Origin: Roseibacillus sp.
Lineage (GTDB): Bacteria > Verrucomicrobiota > Verrucomicrobiia > Verrucomicrobiales > Akkermansiaceae
Direction: 5' to 3'
Assembly (NCBI GenBank): GCA_022448985.1
Contig: JAKVCR010000016.1
Location: forward strand, 98,633-162,632
Length of the DNA: 64,000 nt
Shown here: positions 53,160 to 61,689 of the stretch, piece by piece
Numbering within the stretch: the stretch's first letter is position 1
Layout of the letters: each line of letters begins with the position of its first letter
Notes under the pieces: generated by a model
The model's database searches: none
The model's input: only the letters and a program-made list of their open reading frames with translations
What the model was told of the DNA's origin: nothing
Translations under genes and position numbers: made by a program

Positions 53160-54431
53160 TTATTGGACCGTATGCGGTACGCGCCCATGCTCCAGTGGCT
53201 CGGGAAGGGCCGCAAGGCTGCTCATCGCTTCCGCGAGAGGCCTGTAGTCCTTGCCGTCCAAATCCCCGATAAGGCAGTCGGTCAGCATCGGCCGGATATC
53301 TTCGTGCTTCTTGATCAGTTTCGCAAAGCTGAAGTCCTTGTCGTAAAATGCGTAGACCAGTTTACGCATGACCTCGATCATCTGGCAGAGTTTCTCCCCG
53401 TAGCCCTGGAACTGCCCCGCCGACACATCCCCCGCTTCCAGCGCGCCGCTGATTGCATCGGCCGCCATCTCCCCGCTCTTAAGCGCGAGAAACACCCCGG
53501 AGGAAAAGACCGGGTCAAGGAAGGCAAAGGCGTCCCCGGCCATGACCAGCCCGTCCGAGGCACAGTGCTCGCCACGATAGGAATACTCCCCGGTCACCCA
53601 GTAGTCGCCAAACTGCTCACCTGTGGCAAGGTGCTCCGTGATCCAGCTGTTCTCCTTTATCTCGCGCTCATAAATCTCCTGCAGGTCACGGGTATCGCGA
53701 TAGAGGTAGTCCCGTTCCGCAACGATCCCTGAACTCACGATGTCATTGCGCAGCGGAATGTTCCAGAACCACCCCCGCCCGTCCAGATAGGCCACGGTGG
53801 TCGCTCCTTCATCCAGGCCTTCATCCCGCTTGGCGCCCCGGAAAAGGGTCCAGATCGCGATTTTGTTAAGCTGCGGATCACGACGACGCCATTGCTTCTT
53901 GCGCAGAAAGAGCGCATCCCGCCCGGTGCAGTCCAGCGTCACGGGGGCTCGGAGGGAATAGTCCTCTCCATCCTTCCCCCTCGCGACTACCCCGGTGACA
54001 CACTCCCCGTCATATGTGAAGTTCCTGACCTCCGTTTCCTCACGAACTTCCGCTCCCTTCTCCTCCGCGTTCCGCAGGAGCATTTCATCAAAGACAGCCC
54101 GCTCCACCTGCCAGGTGGTCGCCGCCGGATGATCGAGATGCTGGAAGAAGTAGAACGGCGCAGAGATCTTTCCCTCCTGCGTCACGAACTGCACGCTATG
54201 TTTCTTCACGAAGGCGTGCTCTTCCATCTGCTCCAGGACCCCCAGACGCTCCAGCGGAAAGTAGCAGAAGGGCATGAGCGATTCCCCCACGTGATAGCGG
54301 GGAAACCTCTCCTTCTCGAGGAGAATGACCTTATGCCCCTTTTCCGCCAGCAGCGCCGCCGCGGTAGAACCGGAGGGGCCGCCACCGACCACGATGACGT
54401 CACAGGACTGGGGCTCACTTGGCATCTTCAT
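53160..54431 (-). CDS. FAD-dependent oxidoreductase, flavin-halogenase-like (WxWxIP)
   Basis: This 423-residue flavoprotein has the FAD dinucleotide motif VVGGGPSGSTAAALLA (residues 14-30), VGESLMPFCYFPLERLG, and the halogenase signature WFWNIP at 221-226. A lysine pair in HAFVKKHSVQF (Lys76/77) sits where flavin-dependent halogenases keep their catalytic lysine. The second FAD motif VMAGDAFAFLDPVFSSGVFLAL follows. WxWxIP also occurs in related non-halogenating reductases, so halogenase activity is a hypothesis. The ATG overlaps the chorismate-lyase-like stop by 4 bases, and no partner flavin reductase is nearby. Candidate substrates are phenolic acids such as 4-hydroxybenzoate bound to a carrier. 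Confidence 0.85.
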   Translation of the reverse strand: MKMPSEPQSCDVIVVGGGPSGSTAAALLAEKGHKVILLEKERFPRYHVGESLMPFCYFPLERLGVLEQMEEHAFVKKHSVQFVTQEGKISAPFYFFQHLDHPAATTWQVERAVFDEMLLRNAEEKGAEVREETEVRNFTYDGECVTGVVARGKDGEDYSLRAPVTLDCTGRDALFLRKKQWRRRDPQLNKIAIWTLFRGAKRDEGLDEGATTVAYLDGRGWFWNIPLRNDIVSSGIVAERDYLYRDTRDLQEIYEREIKENSWITEHLATGEQFGDYWVTGEYSYRGEHCASDGLVMAGDAFAFLDPVFSSGVFLALKSGEMAADAISGALEAGDVSAGQFQGYGEKLCQMIEVMRKLVYAFYDKDFSFAKLIKKHEDIRPMLTDCLIGDLDGKDYRPLAEAMSSLAALPEPLEHGRVPHTVQ

Positions 54432-55033
54432 GAATCAGAGGAACGGGGAATAATCTCGAGAATACGGGCCAGGCAACTGCCGTCCGGCCTCATAAGCTGA
54501 TTATAGCGACCGTAGAACATCTCGTCATTTCCGAGGGCAGACAATTTCGTTGGAAGCTTCCCGCGCGCAACCGAAAAGTAGCCCAGCGGTCGGCTTTCAT
54601 AGGTCATCCCGCTCTCGTTCATGATTCCGCCCAGCGGTTTTCTCCCCGAGAGAATGGCCTCGTGCAGGTCCCCGGGGAACTGGCTGACCTCGATTTCGAT
54701 CAGCCCGAATTCGGCCGCCCGGCCTGTTGCCGCTCCCCGCAGGATCACTTCGCGGAAGTAGTAGCCGTCGGCCTGTCCATCGGCCAGGACCTCCAGGATC
54801 ATCTGCTCCCCGTGATGCCGTTCCAGGGTAGAGGTCATGTCCACCTCGTGAACGAGGAGCCCGCGGAACGGTTCCGGCACCGCATCGGGCTCCTGCCATG
54901 AGAACCAGTCTCCCAGCAACCCTGCCCGCGAAAGCGATTCGCGCAGGAACTCGGGGAAGGCTGGCTGCTGGAGTTGATCCACGGAGAATTGATTACAATC
55001 TGATCGGGGAAAACTGTCGGACGAGATCGCCAT
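54428..55033 (-). CDS. Chorismate-lyase-like (UbiC fold) protein
   Basis: I chose the ATG at 55033 (MAISSDSFPRSD); the track start at 55045 is a TTG. The ~201-residue protein aligns by eye with UbiC: GYYFREVILRGA matches WLREILLCAD, LHEAILSGRKPLGGIM matches LQKLGKTPLGRYL, and FYGRYNQLMRPDGSCLARILEIIP matches [22 protein letters not shown], so the key Arg and Glu are kept. UbiC converts chorismate to 4-hydroxybenzoate and pyruvate. The similarity is weak and only motif level, so it may act on a related aryl precursor. It is coupled by a 4-base overlap to the halogenase-like gene and lies 39 bases after the radical SAM gene. Confidence 0.65.
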   Translation of the reverse strand: MAISSDSFPRSDCNQFSVDQLQQPAFPEFLRESLSRAGLLGDWFSWQEPDAVPEPFRGLLVHEVDMTSTLERHHGEQMILEVLADGQADGYYFREVILRGAATGRAAEFGLIEIEVSQFPGDLHEAILSGRKPLGGIMNESGMTYESRPLGYFSVARGKLPTKLSALGNDEMFYGRYNQLMRPDGSCLARILEIIPRSSDS

Positions 55034-55072
55034 CCCCGGGGGCAATGCCGGTGACGGTCTGAAATCCGGAAC

Positions 55073-56398
55073 CTACACGATCTGATCCGTCTTATGGTGT
55101 TCGAGAAAGAAATCGTGAAGGAGGTTGTCCACGCAAAGGAGCCCGTCGCGGTTAAGAATAATGAACCCATCCGCCACCTTCAGGAGACCCTCCTCGGTCA
55201 GTTCTTCCAACTGGCCAACGAAACGCTCCAGAATATTTACGCCAAACTTGTCCCGGAAGTAGGCTGAATCAACGTGCCCGAGCTTCATCTGCAGAATGAA
55301 CTCGCGGATCATGCGCTCTTCCTCGCTGGTCCGGAAGGCGCGCTTGATGGGCATCTCCCCTGCCTCAACTGCTCTGGTATAATCGTCGATCTCGGTCAGG
55401 TTCTGGTAGTGCACCCCCTGCACGTGGGAGAAGGAGGCCACCCCCAGGCCAACCAGGTCGGCTCCGCCCCAGAGGGCATCGCGGTAGATAAACCTCGTCT
55501 TATCCGGATTCTTCACCGCGGTGTAGCCCGAGCTGATGGTATACCCATTGGCCTCCAGTTCCGCGAAGGCCTCCTTCACCCAGCGGCGCTTGGTCTCCCA
55601 GTCGGCCACCGGGGCGACCAGTGCCCCGCTCTCCTTCATGTCCTTGTAGATGGTCGTATTGTAGGGGATCTCCATCTGGTAAATGGTGATGCTGTCCGGA
55701 CTGAGCTTGAGAACCTGTTCGATATTCTTCTGCCAGTTCTCCTCGGTTTCCTCCAGCATGCCGGCAATGAGGTCGATGTTGATCTGTTCGAACTCTTCCG
55801 CCTGAGCCCTTTCGTAGGCACGCCACACCTCCTTGCTGCGATGAGCGCGCCCGTTGATCTCAAGGATCCGGTCATCAAAGTTCTCGATCCCGAGGCTGAG
55901 CCGCGTGACCCCGATTTCCTTGATCGCCGCCAGCTTCCCCGGGTTGAGAGTCCCTGGTTCGCATTCAAAGGCGACTTCCTCCGCCTCGTCCCAGGGCAGG
56001 ATGGCCTTCATGCGATCGGTCAACTCGGTAAGCTGCCTGGCAGAGAGGTAGGAGGGCGTCCCGCCACCAAAGTAGACAAAGTGCGGCTTGCGCCCCTTGA
56101 GAAGGGGTTTGGCCGCCAAACGCTCCAGTTCCCGCATGGTGTCCTCAAGGTAGTCGCGGATCTCCTGCGCATTCTTGTCGGTGTAGACCCGGAAATAGCA
56201 GAAGTGGCACCGCTTCCGACAGAAGGGGATGTGATGATAGAGGCCCAGGGGCGTCTCCGGGGAGGGCGCCCTTTCAAAGGTCTCCAGGACTTCCGTTCCC
56301 TGCTCTTCCGACCAGAAGGAAAAAGGAGGGTAATTGGAAATGAAGTAATTCCCGGCCCGGGTGGCCTTCTTTTTTGGAGGGGGGGCGGTATCACTCAT
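55073..56398 (-). CDS. HemW/coproporphyrinogen-oxidase-like radical SAM protein
   Basis: I chose the ATG at 56398 (MSDTAPPPKKKATRAG), because the longer track start adds a Cys-rich, unlikely N-terminus. The ~441-residue protein has the radical SAM motif YHHIPFCRKRCHFCYF (Cys60, Cys64, Cys67), FVYFGGGTPSYLS, RLSLGIENFDDRILE and IDLIAGMLEETEENW, all of HemW/HemN type, and a HemW-like C-terminal domain (about 355-441). Heme-related activity is possible, but no heme genes are near and the genomic position in the aryl cluster suggests a tailoring role. A gene-free stretch of about 210 bases upstream could carry a promoter. Confidence 0.85.
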   Translation of the reverse strand: MSDTAPPPKKKATRAGNYFISNYPPFSFWSEEQGTEVLETFERAPSPETPLGLYHHIPFCRKRCHFCYFRVYTDKNAQEIRDYLEDTMRELERLAAKPLLKGRKPHFVYFGGGTPSYLSARQLTELTDRMKAILPWDEAEEVAFECEPGTLNPGKLAAIKEIGVTRLSLGIENFDDRILEINGRAHRSKEVWRAYERAQAEEFEQINIDLIAGMLEETEENWQKNIEQVLKLSPDSITIYQMEIPYNTTIYKDMKESGALVAPVADWETKRRWVKEAFAELEANGYTISSGYTAVKNPDKTRFIYRDALWGGADLVGLGVASFSHVQGVHYQNLTEIDDYTRAVEAGEMPIKRAFRTSEEERMIREFILQMKLGHVDSAYFRDKFGVNILERFVGQLEELTEEGLLKVADGFIILNRDGLLCVDNLLHDFFLEHHKTDQIV

Positions 56399-56610
56399 GG
56401 CTTCGGGGATAGGTTCGCGAACAGGGCCTCCGTAAATCACCTCGGAGATCCGGATCGAAGTGTAATGGAATCTCCCGGCAAATGGAACAACGCAGCTTGC
56501 GGTGCTGCCTCCGCAGGCCTTTCTGCACGACAAGACTTCATGAGTCTGGCCCGCCACAAGAGTCTATTTTGAGCACTCCCCGGCATTTCAATGATCAATC
56601 GCTGAGGGGT

Positions 56611-57771
56611 TCATTGTCCTTCGATGCAGAATAGGCTGCCATCCGCGCCGCCCACCACGATACATCCGCTGGCGAAGGCAAGATCAGAGCCGATGCCCTC
56701 TCCCAGGTCGATCCGCCAGATCTCGCTGCCGTCTGAGGGCTTCAGGGCATACACCCTCCCGTCCCCGGAACCAAAAACAACAGCATCCCGGAACACGATG
56801 GCGCCACCATCGATACGTGAGCCGGTTTTAAAGCGCCATGCCCGTTTCCCGCTTTCCCGGTTCACGGCGTGCAGATGCTTGTCGCGGGAGCCAATGAAGA
56901 CCAGCTCGTTGTTCAGGGCGGGGGCAGCGTAAAATCCGAAATCCTTGTCCTCGTAAATCCACTTCGGCTTCTTCTTCTCTATGTCCACCGCCACCAGCTG
57001 GTTCCCGTAATTGGCAGAATAAACCATGCTCCCCATGGTGGCTACGGTCCCGATAATCTCGGCGTCTACCTGCACTTCATTAACGGCCTTGCCATTGGTA
57101 ACATCGACGACGTGCACAAGAGCATCGCAGCCGCCCAGGACCACTGTCTTGCCATTCACGAGGGCCGGCGTCCCATTAATCTGCTCGGCGGTCTCGTAAA
57201 TCCATGCCTCGCTGCCGTCTTTCGCCCGCAGGGCACGGCAGATGCCATCATAGCCGTTGACCACGATCCAATCCTCCTTGTTATCGGGACTTCGGACCAG
57301 GAGACCGCCCCCCACGAATTTGTCTGCCCCCTCATATTTCCAGAGTTCCTTGCCGGTCTTTTGATCGAGGCAATAAAAGAAGCAGTCGCTTGACCCGATG
57401 AACACCCTGCCCAGCCCGACGGTGGGCGGAGCGTCAATGGTGTCTTCCGTCTCGAATTTCCAGCGGACCTTTCCGGTCTCAAAGTTGACGGCGTAAAAGG
57501 TTCCCATCACCGTCCCGATGTAGACCGTTCCATCCGCAATGGCAGCATCGCCGATGACCGGCCCATCCAGGACGGCATCCCACTTGACCCTGGGCTTGCG
57601 GGGGGCCGCATCCGCCACCCGGCCCTGGAGGGCATTTCCGCCCCGCGGGAGGGTCCAGCTTTTCGTCACGGGTGCGGCCTTGTTCTCTACAGGCGCCCCA
57701 TTTCCCTTGGTCAATCCCAGCAGGACCAGGGAGATCCAGATGGCGAGAAGTCCTGATAACGGGTTCTTCAT
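56611..57771 (-). CDS. PQQ-type (BamB-like) beta-propeller exported protein
   Basis: I chose the ATG at 57771, which overlaps the alcohol dehydrogenase stop by 4 bases and gives a signal peptide (MKNPLSGLLAIWISLVLLGL); the upstream 66 residues of the track ORF are Gly/Arg-rich and not coding. The ~386-residue protein is an eight-bladed PQQ/BamB-like propeller, with repeats such as GTVYIGTVMGTFYAVNFETG, KVRWKFETEDTIDAPPTVG, ELVFIGSRDKHLHAVNRESG and DAVVFGSGDGRVYALKPSDG. It is periplasmic. No PQQ-dehydrogenase metal ligands are visible, so it is more likely a scaffold. Its coupling to the dehydrogenase gene is striking but unexplained. Confidence 0.88.
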   Translation of the reverse strand: MKNPLSGLLAIWISLVLLGLTKGNGAPVENKAAPVTKSWTLPRGGNALQGRVADAAPRKPRVKWDAVLDGPVIGDAAIADGTVYIGTVMGTFYAVNFETGKVRWKFETEDTIDAPPTVGLGRVFIGSSDCFFYCLDQKTGKELWKYEGADKFVGGGLLVRSPDNKEDWIVVNGYDGICRALRAKDGSEAWIYETAEQINGTPALVNGKTVVLGGCDALVHVVDVTNGKAVNEVQVDAEIIGTVATMGSMVYSANYGNQLVAVDIEKKKPKWIYEDKDFGFYAAPALNNELVFIGSRDKHLHAVNRESGKRAWRFKTGSRIDGGAIVFRDAVVFGSGDGRVYALKPSDGSEIWRIDLGEGIGSDLAFASGCIVVGGADGSLFCIEGQ

Positions 57772-58931
57772 AGTGCACTCGGGGCTGAAACTGCATCCAT
57801 CGCGCGCTGATAGAGTAGCACAAATCCTTCCGCGGTCATGGCCCGGGGATTGAACTGCCCCGTCCACTGTCTGGTTGCGTCCTCTGCCAGCTCGGGAAAA
57901 ACGCGGGGATCCACCCCGACTTCCCCCAGGGAAGGCAGGGCCGCAAGGCCCAGCAGGTCCTCGACCCACTGGGTAACCGGAACTTCTGCGTAGCCACGGC
58001 GGGAAAGAAGTCCTCCATAGTGATCATACGTATCCCGGGCAGCCGGTTCTTCGTAGTTATATCGCATGACATGCGGCAGCATGAGAGCAACCGCATGCCC
58101 GTGCGCCAGGCCAAACCGGGCCGTGAGCGGGTTGGCAGAGGCGTGGGCCGCTCCGAGCATGCTGTTCTCGATAGCCAGCCCGGAGAAGGACGCGCCCAGC
58201 AGCATCTCACTGCGGTCCTGTCCGGTGGCGTTGCCCGCCAGGGTCGACTCGATGGCGGAAGCGATGTGCAGGAAGGCTTCCCGGGAAAATGCAGAGGAGA
58301 GCGGATTGCGCCGCGTGCACACCGCCGTCTCAAGGGAGTGCGCAAGAGCATCGAGAGCTGTCAGGACCGCAACCTGGTGGGGCATGGAGGCGGTGAGCTC
58401 CGGGTCCAGGATGGCGAACGTAGCCAGGGCCCCGGGATCGCCACAGGCCATCTTCTCATGCGACTGGTCACGGCTGATCACCGCGTAGCTCTGGCATTCG
58501 CTCCCCGTCCCCGCGGTGGTGGGAACCGCCACGAACGGGAGCAGGGGGGTCCGGGCCAGGGCATAGCCCTTGTAATCGCTCATGGTCCCGCCGTTGGTAA
58601 GAAGGAAGTTGCAGCCTTTTGCCGTATCCATGCTGCTCCCGCCCCCGAGGCCGACAAAACAGTCGACTTCCACCCCCCGGGCGAATTCACAGGCAGCGGC
58701 GATATCACTTTCCTCCGGATTCTCGCTGGTGTCGTCGTAAACGGTGAAGTCGATCCCCGCCTCCGTCAGCATGGCAGTGGCACGTGCAACGTGACCCGCC
58801 GCCACGATCCCGGGATCCGTCACGATCAGCACATTTTTCCCGCCGCTCTCCCGGATACAAGCGGGCAACTCCGCGAGAGCGCCTGGTCCACCCACCAGCC
58901 GCGGGCTGGGTCTGGTCGTGAAAGGTTCCAT
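57768..58931 (-). CDS. Iron-type (group III) alcohol dehydrogenase
   Basis: The 387-residue protein is a group III alcohol dehydrogenase. It has the NAD(P)-binding DCFVGLGGGSSMDTAKG, PFVAVPTTAGTGSECQSYAVI, and the metal-binding aspartate and histidines in ALDALAHSLET, LGAAHASANPL and LAHGHAVALMLPHV. It would reduce an aldehyde to an alcohol with NAD(P)H, or the reverse. It lies 7 bases after the aldehyde dehydrogenase gene and overlaps the propeller gene. With the adenylating enzyme and the aldehyde dehydrogenase it forms a possible acid-to-alcohol reduction module. No signal peptide, so cytoplasmic. Confidence 0.93.
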   Translation of the reverse strand: MEPFTTRPSPRLVGGPGALAELPACIRESGGKNVLIVTDPGIVAAGHVARATAMLTEAGIDFTVYDDTSENPEESDIAAACEFARGVEVDCFVGLGGGSSMDTAKGCNFLLTNGGTMSDYKGYALARTPLLPFVAVPTTAGTGSECQSYAVISRDQSHEKMACGDPGALATFAILDPELTASMPHQVAVLTALDALAHSLETAVCTRRNPLSSAFSREAFLHIASAIESTLAGNATGQDRSEMLLGASFSGLAIENSMLGAAHASANPLTARFGLAHGHAVALMLPHVMRYNYEEPAARDTYDHYGGLLSRRGYAEVPVTQWVEDLLGLAALPSLGEVGVDPRVFPELAEDATRQWTGQFNPRAMTAEGFVLLYQRAMDAVSAPSAL

Positions 58932-58938
58932 TTCGAAT

Positions 58939-60375
58939 TCAGCTCACCACCGCAAGATCTCCCTGGATCGCCCGACGACGATACAGGAACTCGAACAAGT
59001 TGCCCTCGTGGGGCTGCTCCCACTGGACCCGGTTGGTCGGGAATGGTCCAATATTCAGGCGCTCGATGTCGGGCGAATTCATGAGTTGGCGGATCCAGTC
59101 TGGATCCTCGGTCCAGGCCGAAACCACCAGGGTTTCCCCTATCTCATCAAGCATTCGCTCCTGCGGAATCTCCGAAACACTGGCAAAGGGGAACATGAAC
59201 TCCGTGTTGGCGAGCGGATGACCGGAATCGGCACAGGAAATCAGGGTCGGCCGCAGGTAGGTCTGCCCATGCATCTCGACCAGCCGCGGCCCATTACGGT
59301 AGCGGGCCGTCACATCCTCGGCCCCCTCCACCTTGAGGTGTTGATCGATGAGGTCATTGATTGAACCCGCCCACTCGGTGTTGGAGAAGCCGCAGAGCAG
59401 GGCCTCCTCATGGTCGCGGGGGAGGGGTTCAATGGCCGCGAGTTGCCTTGCGATGGCATCCGCCAGCTCCTCCCCCCCGGAGGGGACCAGGATCGCGGAG
59501 GTGTTGATGCAACTACGACCCCCATTCGCGGAAATGGACTCTACCAGGGTCCTGGCATGATCCTCCCACTTGTCAGCGTAGTCCGCCCCGAGGAGGACCT
59601 TACTTCGTCCCGTGCCGTGCACCTGGATACTGGGAAAGCCGGCATACTTCCGCACTGTGGCATCGCTGCCGAAGGCAATGCCTCGTCCGCAGGTCATGAG
59701 AATGGTATCCCCGCCTTCATGGGTGGTGGGATAAAAGCCGAAGGCCTCCTTCGGAAACCCTGCCGCGATGAGGGCCTGCACGATACGTAATGGCGTGAAG
59801 GGATCCTCCCGGCCGGGCTTGAGGAGAACCGGGATCTTGAGGACGGGGGCCGGGAGCCAGAGCGAGTTGACCGCCGGGGCGTTGCTGGGAAGGGATACCC
59901 CCAGGGCCTCCGTGACCGGATAGTAGTTTACCTCCAAGTCCCCAAGAGTAGAGAGCCCCCGGTCAAAGAGCTCGAGGGGAAGGTTGCGGGTAAGCCCCCC
60001 GATCACGGTTCGGATCTGGGACATGGCGGCATGAATCTTCCCCATGTTCATGCGCACCAGGGTGTGCGGCAGTTTCGTCAGGGCAGAGAGCGCCTCGACG
60101 TAGTCCTGGGGCCCCTGCGTTCCGTCCCCCACCGGCAATTCCTCATGCATGAAAAGTTCCGCCGCCTGTTCGCAGTAGCCGGCCAGGGTGTCGGCCGGGA
60201 TGGCATCGAGCGCTGCCTGCGACTTCTCAATCCCGAGGAGATCCCGCCTTATCAGGCCCGGGTTGGCGGTGTGGGTGAAGACCCTGCCGTCCGTCACCGC
60301 TTCCAGCTCCACGGTATCGAGACTGCGGTACTCTTCGCCCAGGCGCAGGATGGGAATATGAATCTCGTCACTCAT
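58939..60375 (-). CDS. Aldehyde dehydrogenase / acyl reductase family protein
   Basis: The ATG at 60375 (MSDEIHIPILRLG) is preferred over the track start 12 bases upstream; neither has a clear ribosome-binding site. The ~478-residue protein has an aldehyde-dehydrogenase fold with the catalytic cysteine in NGGRSCINTSAI (about residue 289), the N-terminal helix region and PVLKIPVLLKPGREDPFTP for the cofactor site. It resembles LuxC-type acyl reductases and EhpG-like enzymes that reduce activated aromatic acids. The upstream adenylate-forming gene supports the second reading. The substrate is inferred only. Confidence 0.8.
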   Translation of the reverse strand: MSDEIHIPILRLGEEYRSLDTVELEAVTDGRVFTHTANPGLIRRDLLGIEKSQAALDAIPADTLAGYCEQAAELFMHEELPVGDGTQGPQDYVEALSALTKLPHTLVRMNMGKIHAAMSQIRTVIGGLTRNLPLELFDRGLSTLGDLEVNYYPVTEALGVSLPSNAPAVNSLWLPAPVLKIPVLLKPGREDPFTPLRIVQALIAAGFPKEAFGFYPTTHEGGDTILMTCGRGIAFGSDATVRKYAGFPSIQVHGTGRSKVLLGADYADKWEDHARTLVESISANGGRSCINTSAILVPSGGEELADAIARQLAAIEPLPRDHEEALLCGFSNTEWAGSINDLIDQHLKVEGAEDVTARYRNGPRLVEMHGQTYLRPTLISCADSGHPLANTEFMFPFASVSEIPQERMLDEIGETLVVSAWTEDPDWIRQLMNSPDIERLNIGPFPTNRVQWEQPHEGNLFEFLYRRRAIQGDLAVVS

Positions 60376-60475
60376 CGCAAGCAGCAAAACGTCCGCGCGT
60401 TACGGGTAGAAAAGTTACTCTGGTAATTCATTGTTTCGGTCCGGTCTCCGGGTTCTCCACCCGGGGCTGGTTTCA

Positions 60476-61546
60476 TCAATAGACCCCCTCGATCACCTGC
60501 TTTGTCCCGCTCTGAAAGGGGCGCACATCCCCTACCCCATCCCACGGGAATTCCCCACAGGGCTCGCGACGAATGGCTTCATCCCGCTCAAGGAAGCGCG
60601 GCACGAAGAACTCCTTCGTCATGGTAGTCAGCTCCACCCGTCCATACTCACCGTATTCCACGTCTCTGGTGGCGTCATCAGGGTCCACAATCCGCAGGAC
60701 GGCCCGCGGTTGGGGTGCATAATAGGTCAGGCTGTACTCCCCGGGTTCGCGCTTCCGGCTGATCGCAAGCCCCATCAGGGTGTTTCCATACGTCGGGGCG
60801 TAATTGATCTGCCCCTCGAGAACCTCTTCCTCAATGAACCGGACATACTGGGGCGTCATGGTCGTTCCTCCCGCAAAAACCCCCTTGATGCCAGCATTCA
60901 CCAGGGACATGCGCTCCGCAAGGCTCTCAAGGAGCTTGGGGGTGGTGAACAGGCACTTGATATCCCGGTGCCGGATGATGGTGACGGCCTGGTCAATGAC
61001 ATGCTCCTGGTACTTGCGGGCCATGGCATATTCCCCGTCGGAGATCAGCCGCTTCACCCAGCGCGGATCGAGATCAATAAAATAGCAGGCCCCGCCCCGG
61101 CGATTGGCAAGATGCTCGATCGAGAGTCTCAACCTTCGCGGTCCGGTGGGCCCGACCATCAGCCAGTTGCCCCCCTGCGGGAAGAAGTCGGGCGCATAAT
61201 GATCACTGAACTCCGAGTAGTCGGTCTTGTAGTCTTCCCAGCCGATCCGCTGCTTGGGCATCCCGGTTGTCCCCCCGGTCTCGAATACGTTGTAGGGCTG
61301 GCCTTCGTAGGCCTTCGGGATGAACCGGGCGGGATCCTCTTTCCGCAGCACTTCATCGTCAAAGCTCGGGAACTTCTGCATGTCGGCGAAGCAGGTCACC
61401 TCCGCGATGGGGTCGAACCCGAGACCCGCAGCCCGGTCAAGCCAGTAGGGGCAACCGGTTTCGGGCGAAAAGTGCCACTTCATGCTTTCGCGGACGCGCT
61501 CGTCCAGCGCCACGCGGGCCTCTTCCACGGTCAGATCACAGCTCAT
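60476..61546 (-). CDS. Adenylate-forming enzyme (EhpF/LuxE-like ANL member)
   Basis: The 356-residue protein has the ANL P-loop VFETGGTTGMPKQRIGW (about 88-104) and NYAPTYGNTLMGLA, with a shortened C-terminal domain. Atypically small ANL members with this motif include EhpF of griseoluteic acid synthesis, which activates an aromatic acid for reduction by a partner aldehyde dehydrogenase, and LuxE acyl-protein synthetases. The next gene downstream, across about 100 bases, is such a dehydrogenase. It is probably a two-protein carboxylic acid reductase. Substrate (aromatic or fatty acid) is not determined. Confidence 0.75.
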   Translation of the reverse strand: MSCDLTVEEARVALDERVRESMKWHFSPETGCPYWLDRAAGLGFDPIAEVTCFADMQKFPSFDDEVLRKEDPARFIPKAYEGQPYNVFETGGTTGMPKQRIGWEDYKTDYSEFSDHYAPDFFPQGGNWLMVGPTGPRRLRLSIEHLANRRGGACYFIDLDPRWVKRLISDGEYAMARKYQEHVIDQAVTIIRHRDIKCLFTTPKLLESLAERMSLVNAGIKGVFAGGTTMTPQYVRFIEEEVLEGQINYAPTYGNTLMGLAISRKREPGEYSLTYYAPQPRAVLRIVDPDDATRDVEYGEYGRVELTTMTKEFFVPRFLERDEAIRREPCGEFPWDGVGDVRPFQSGTKQVIEGVY

Positions 61547-61689
61547 GTCTATTGTGTCCCCAAAGGACGGGGCTAATCCCTACCGCTTTCTGCAAATCCC
61601 GCAAGTCCCACGATCCCACGGCCCCCGCTATTACTTTGGATTCGTGGACTAATTGGTCTCCGGTAGCCGCCCTGGAGCAATGACGGCCT

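Noticed and set aside
59000-61546. Reading the LuxC/LuxE-like pair as a bioluminescence operon
   Set aside because: No luxA/luxB luciferase genes and the small ANL protein is closer in motif to EhpF-type enzymes; a carboxylic-acid reductase module is more likely.
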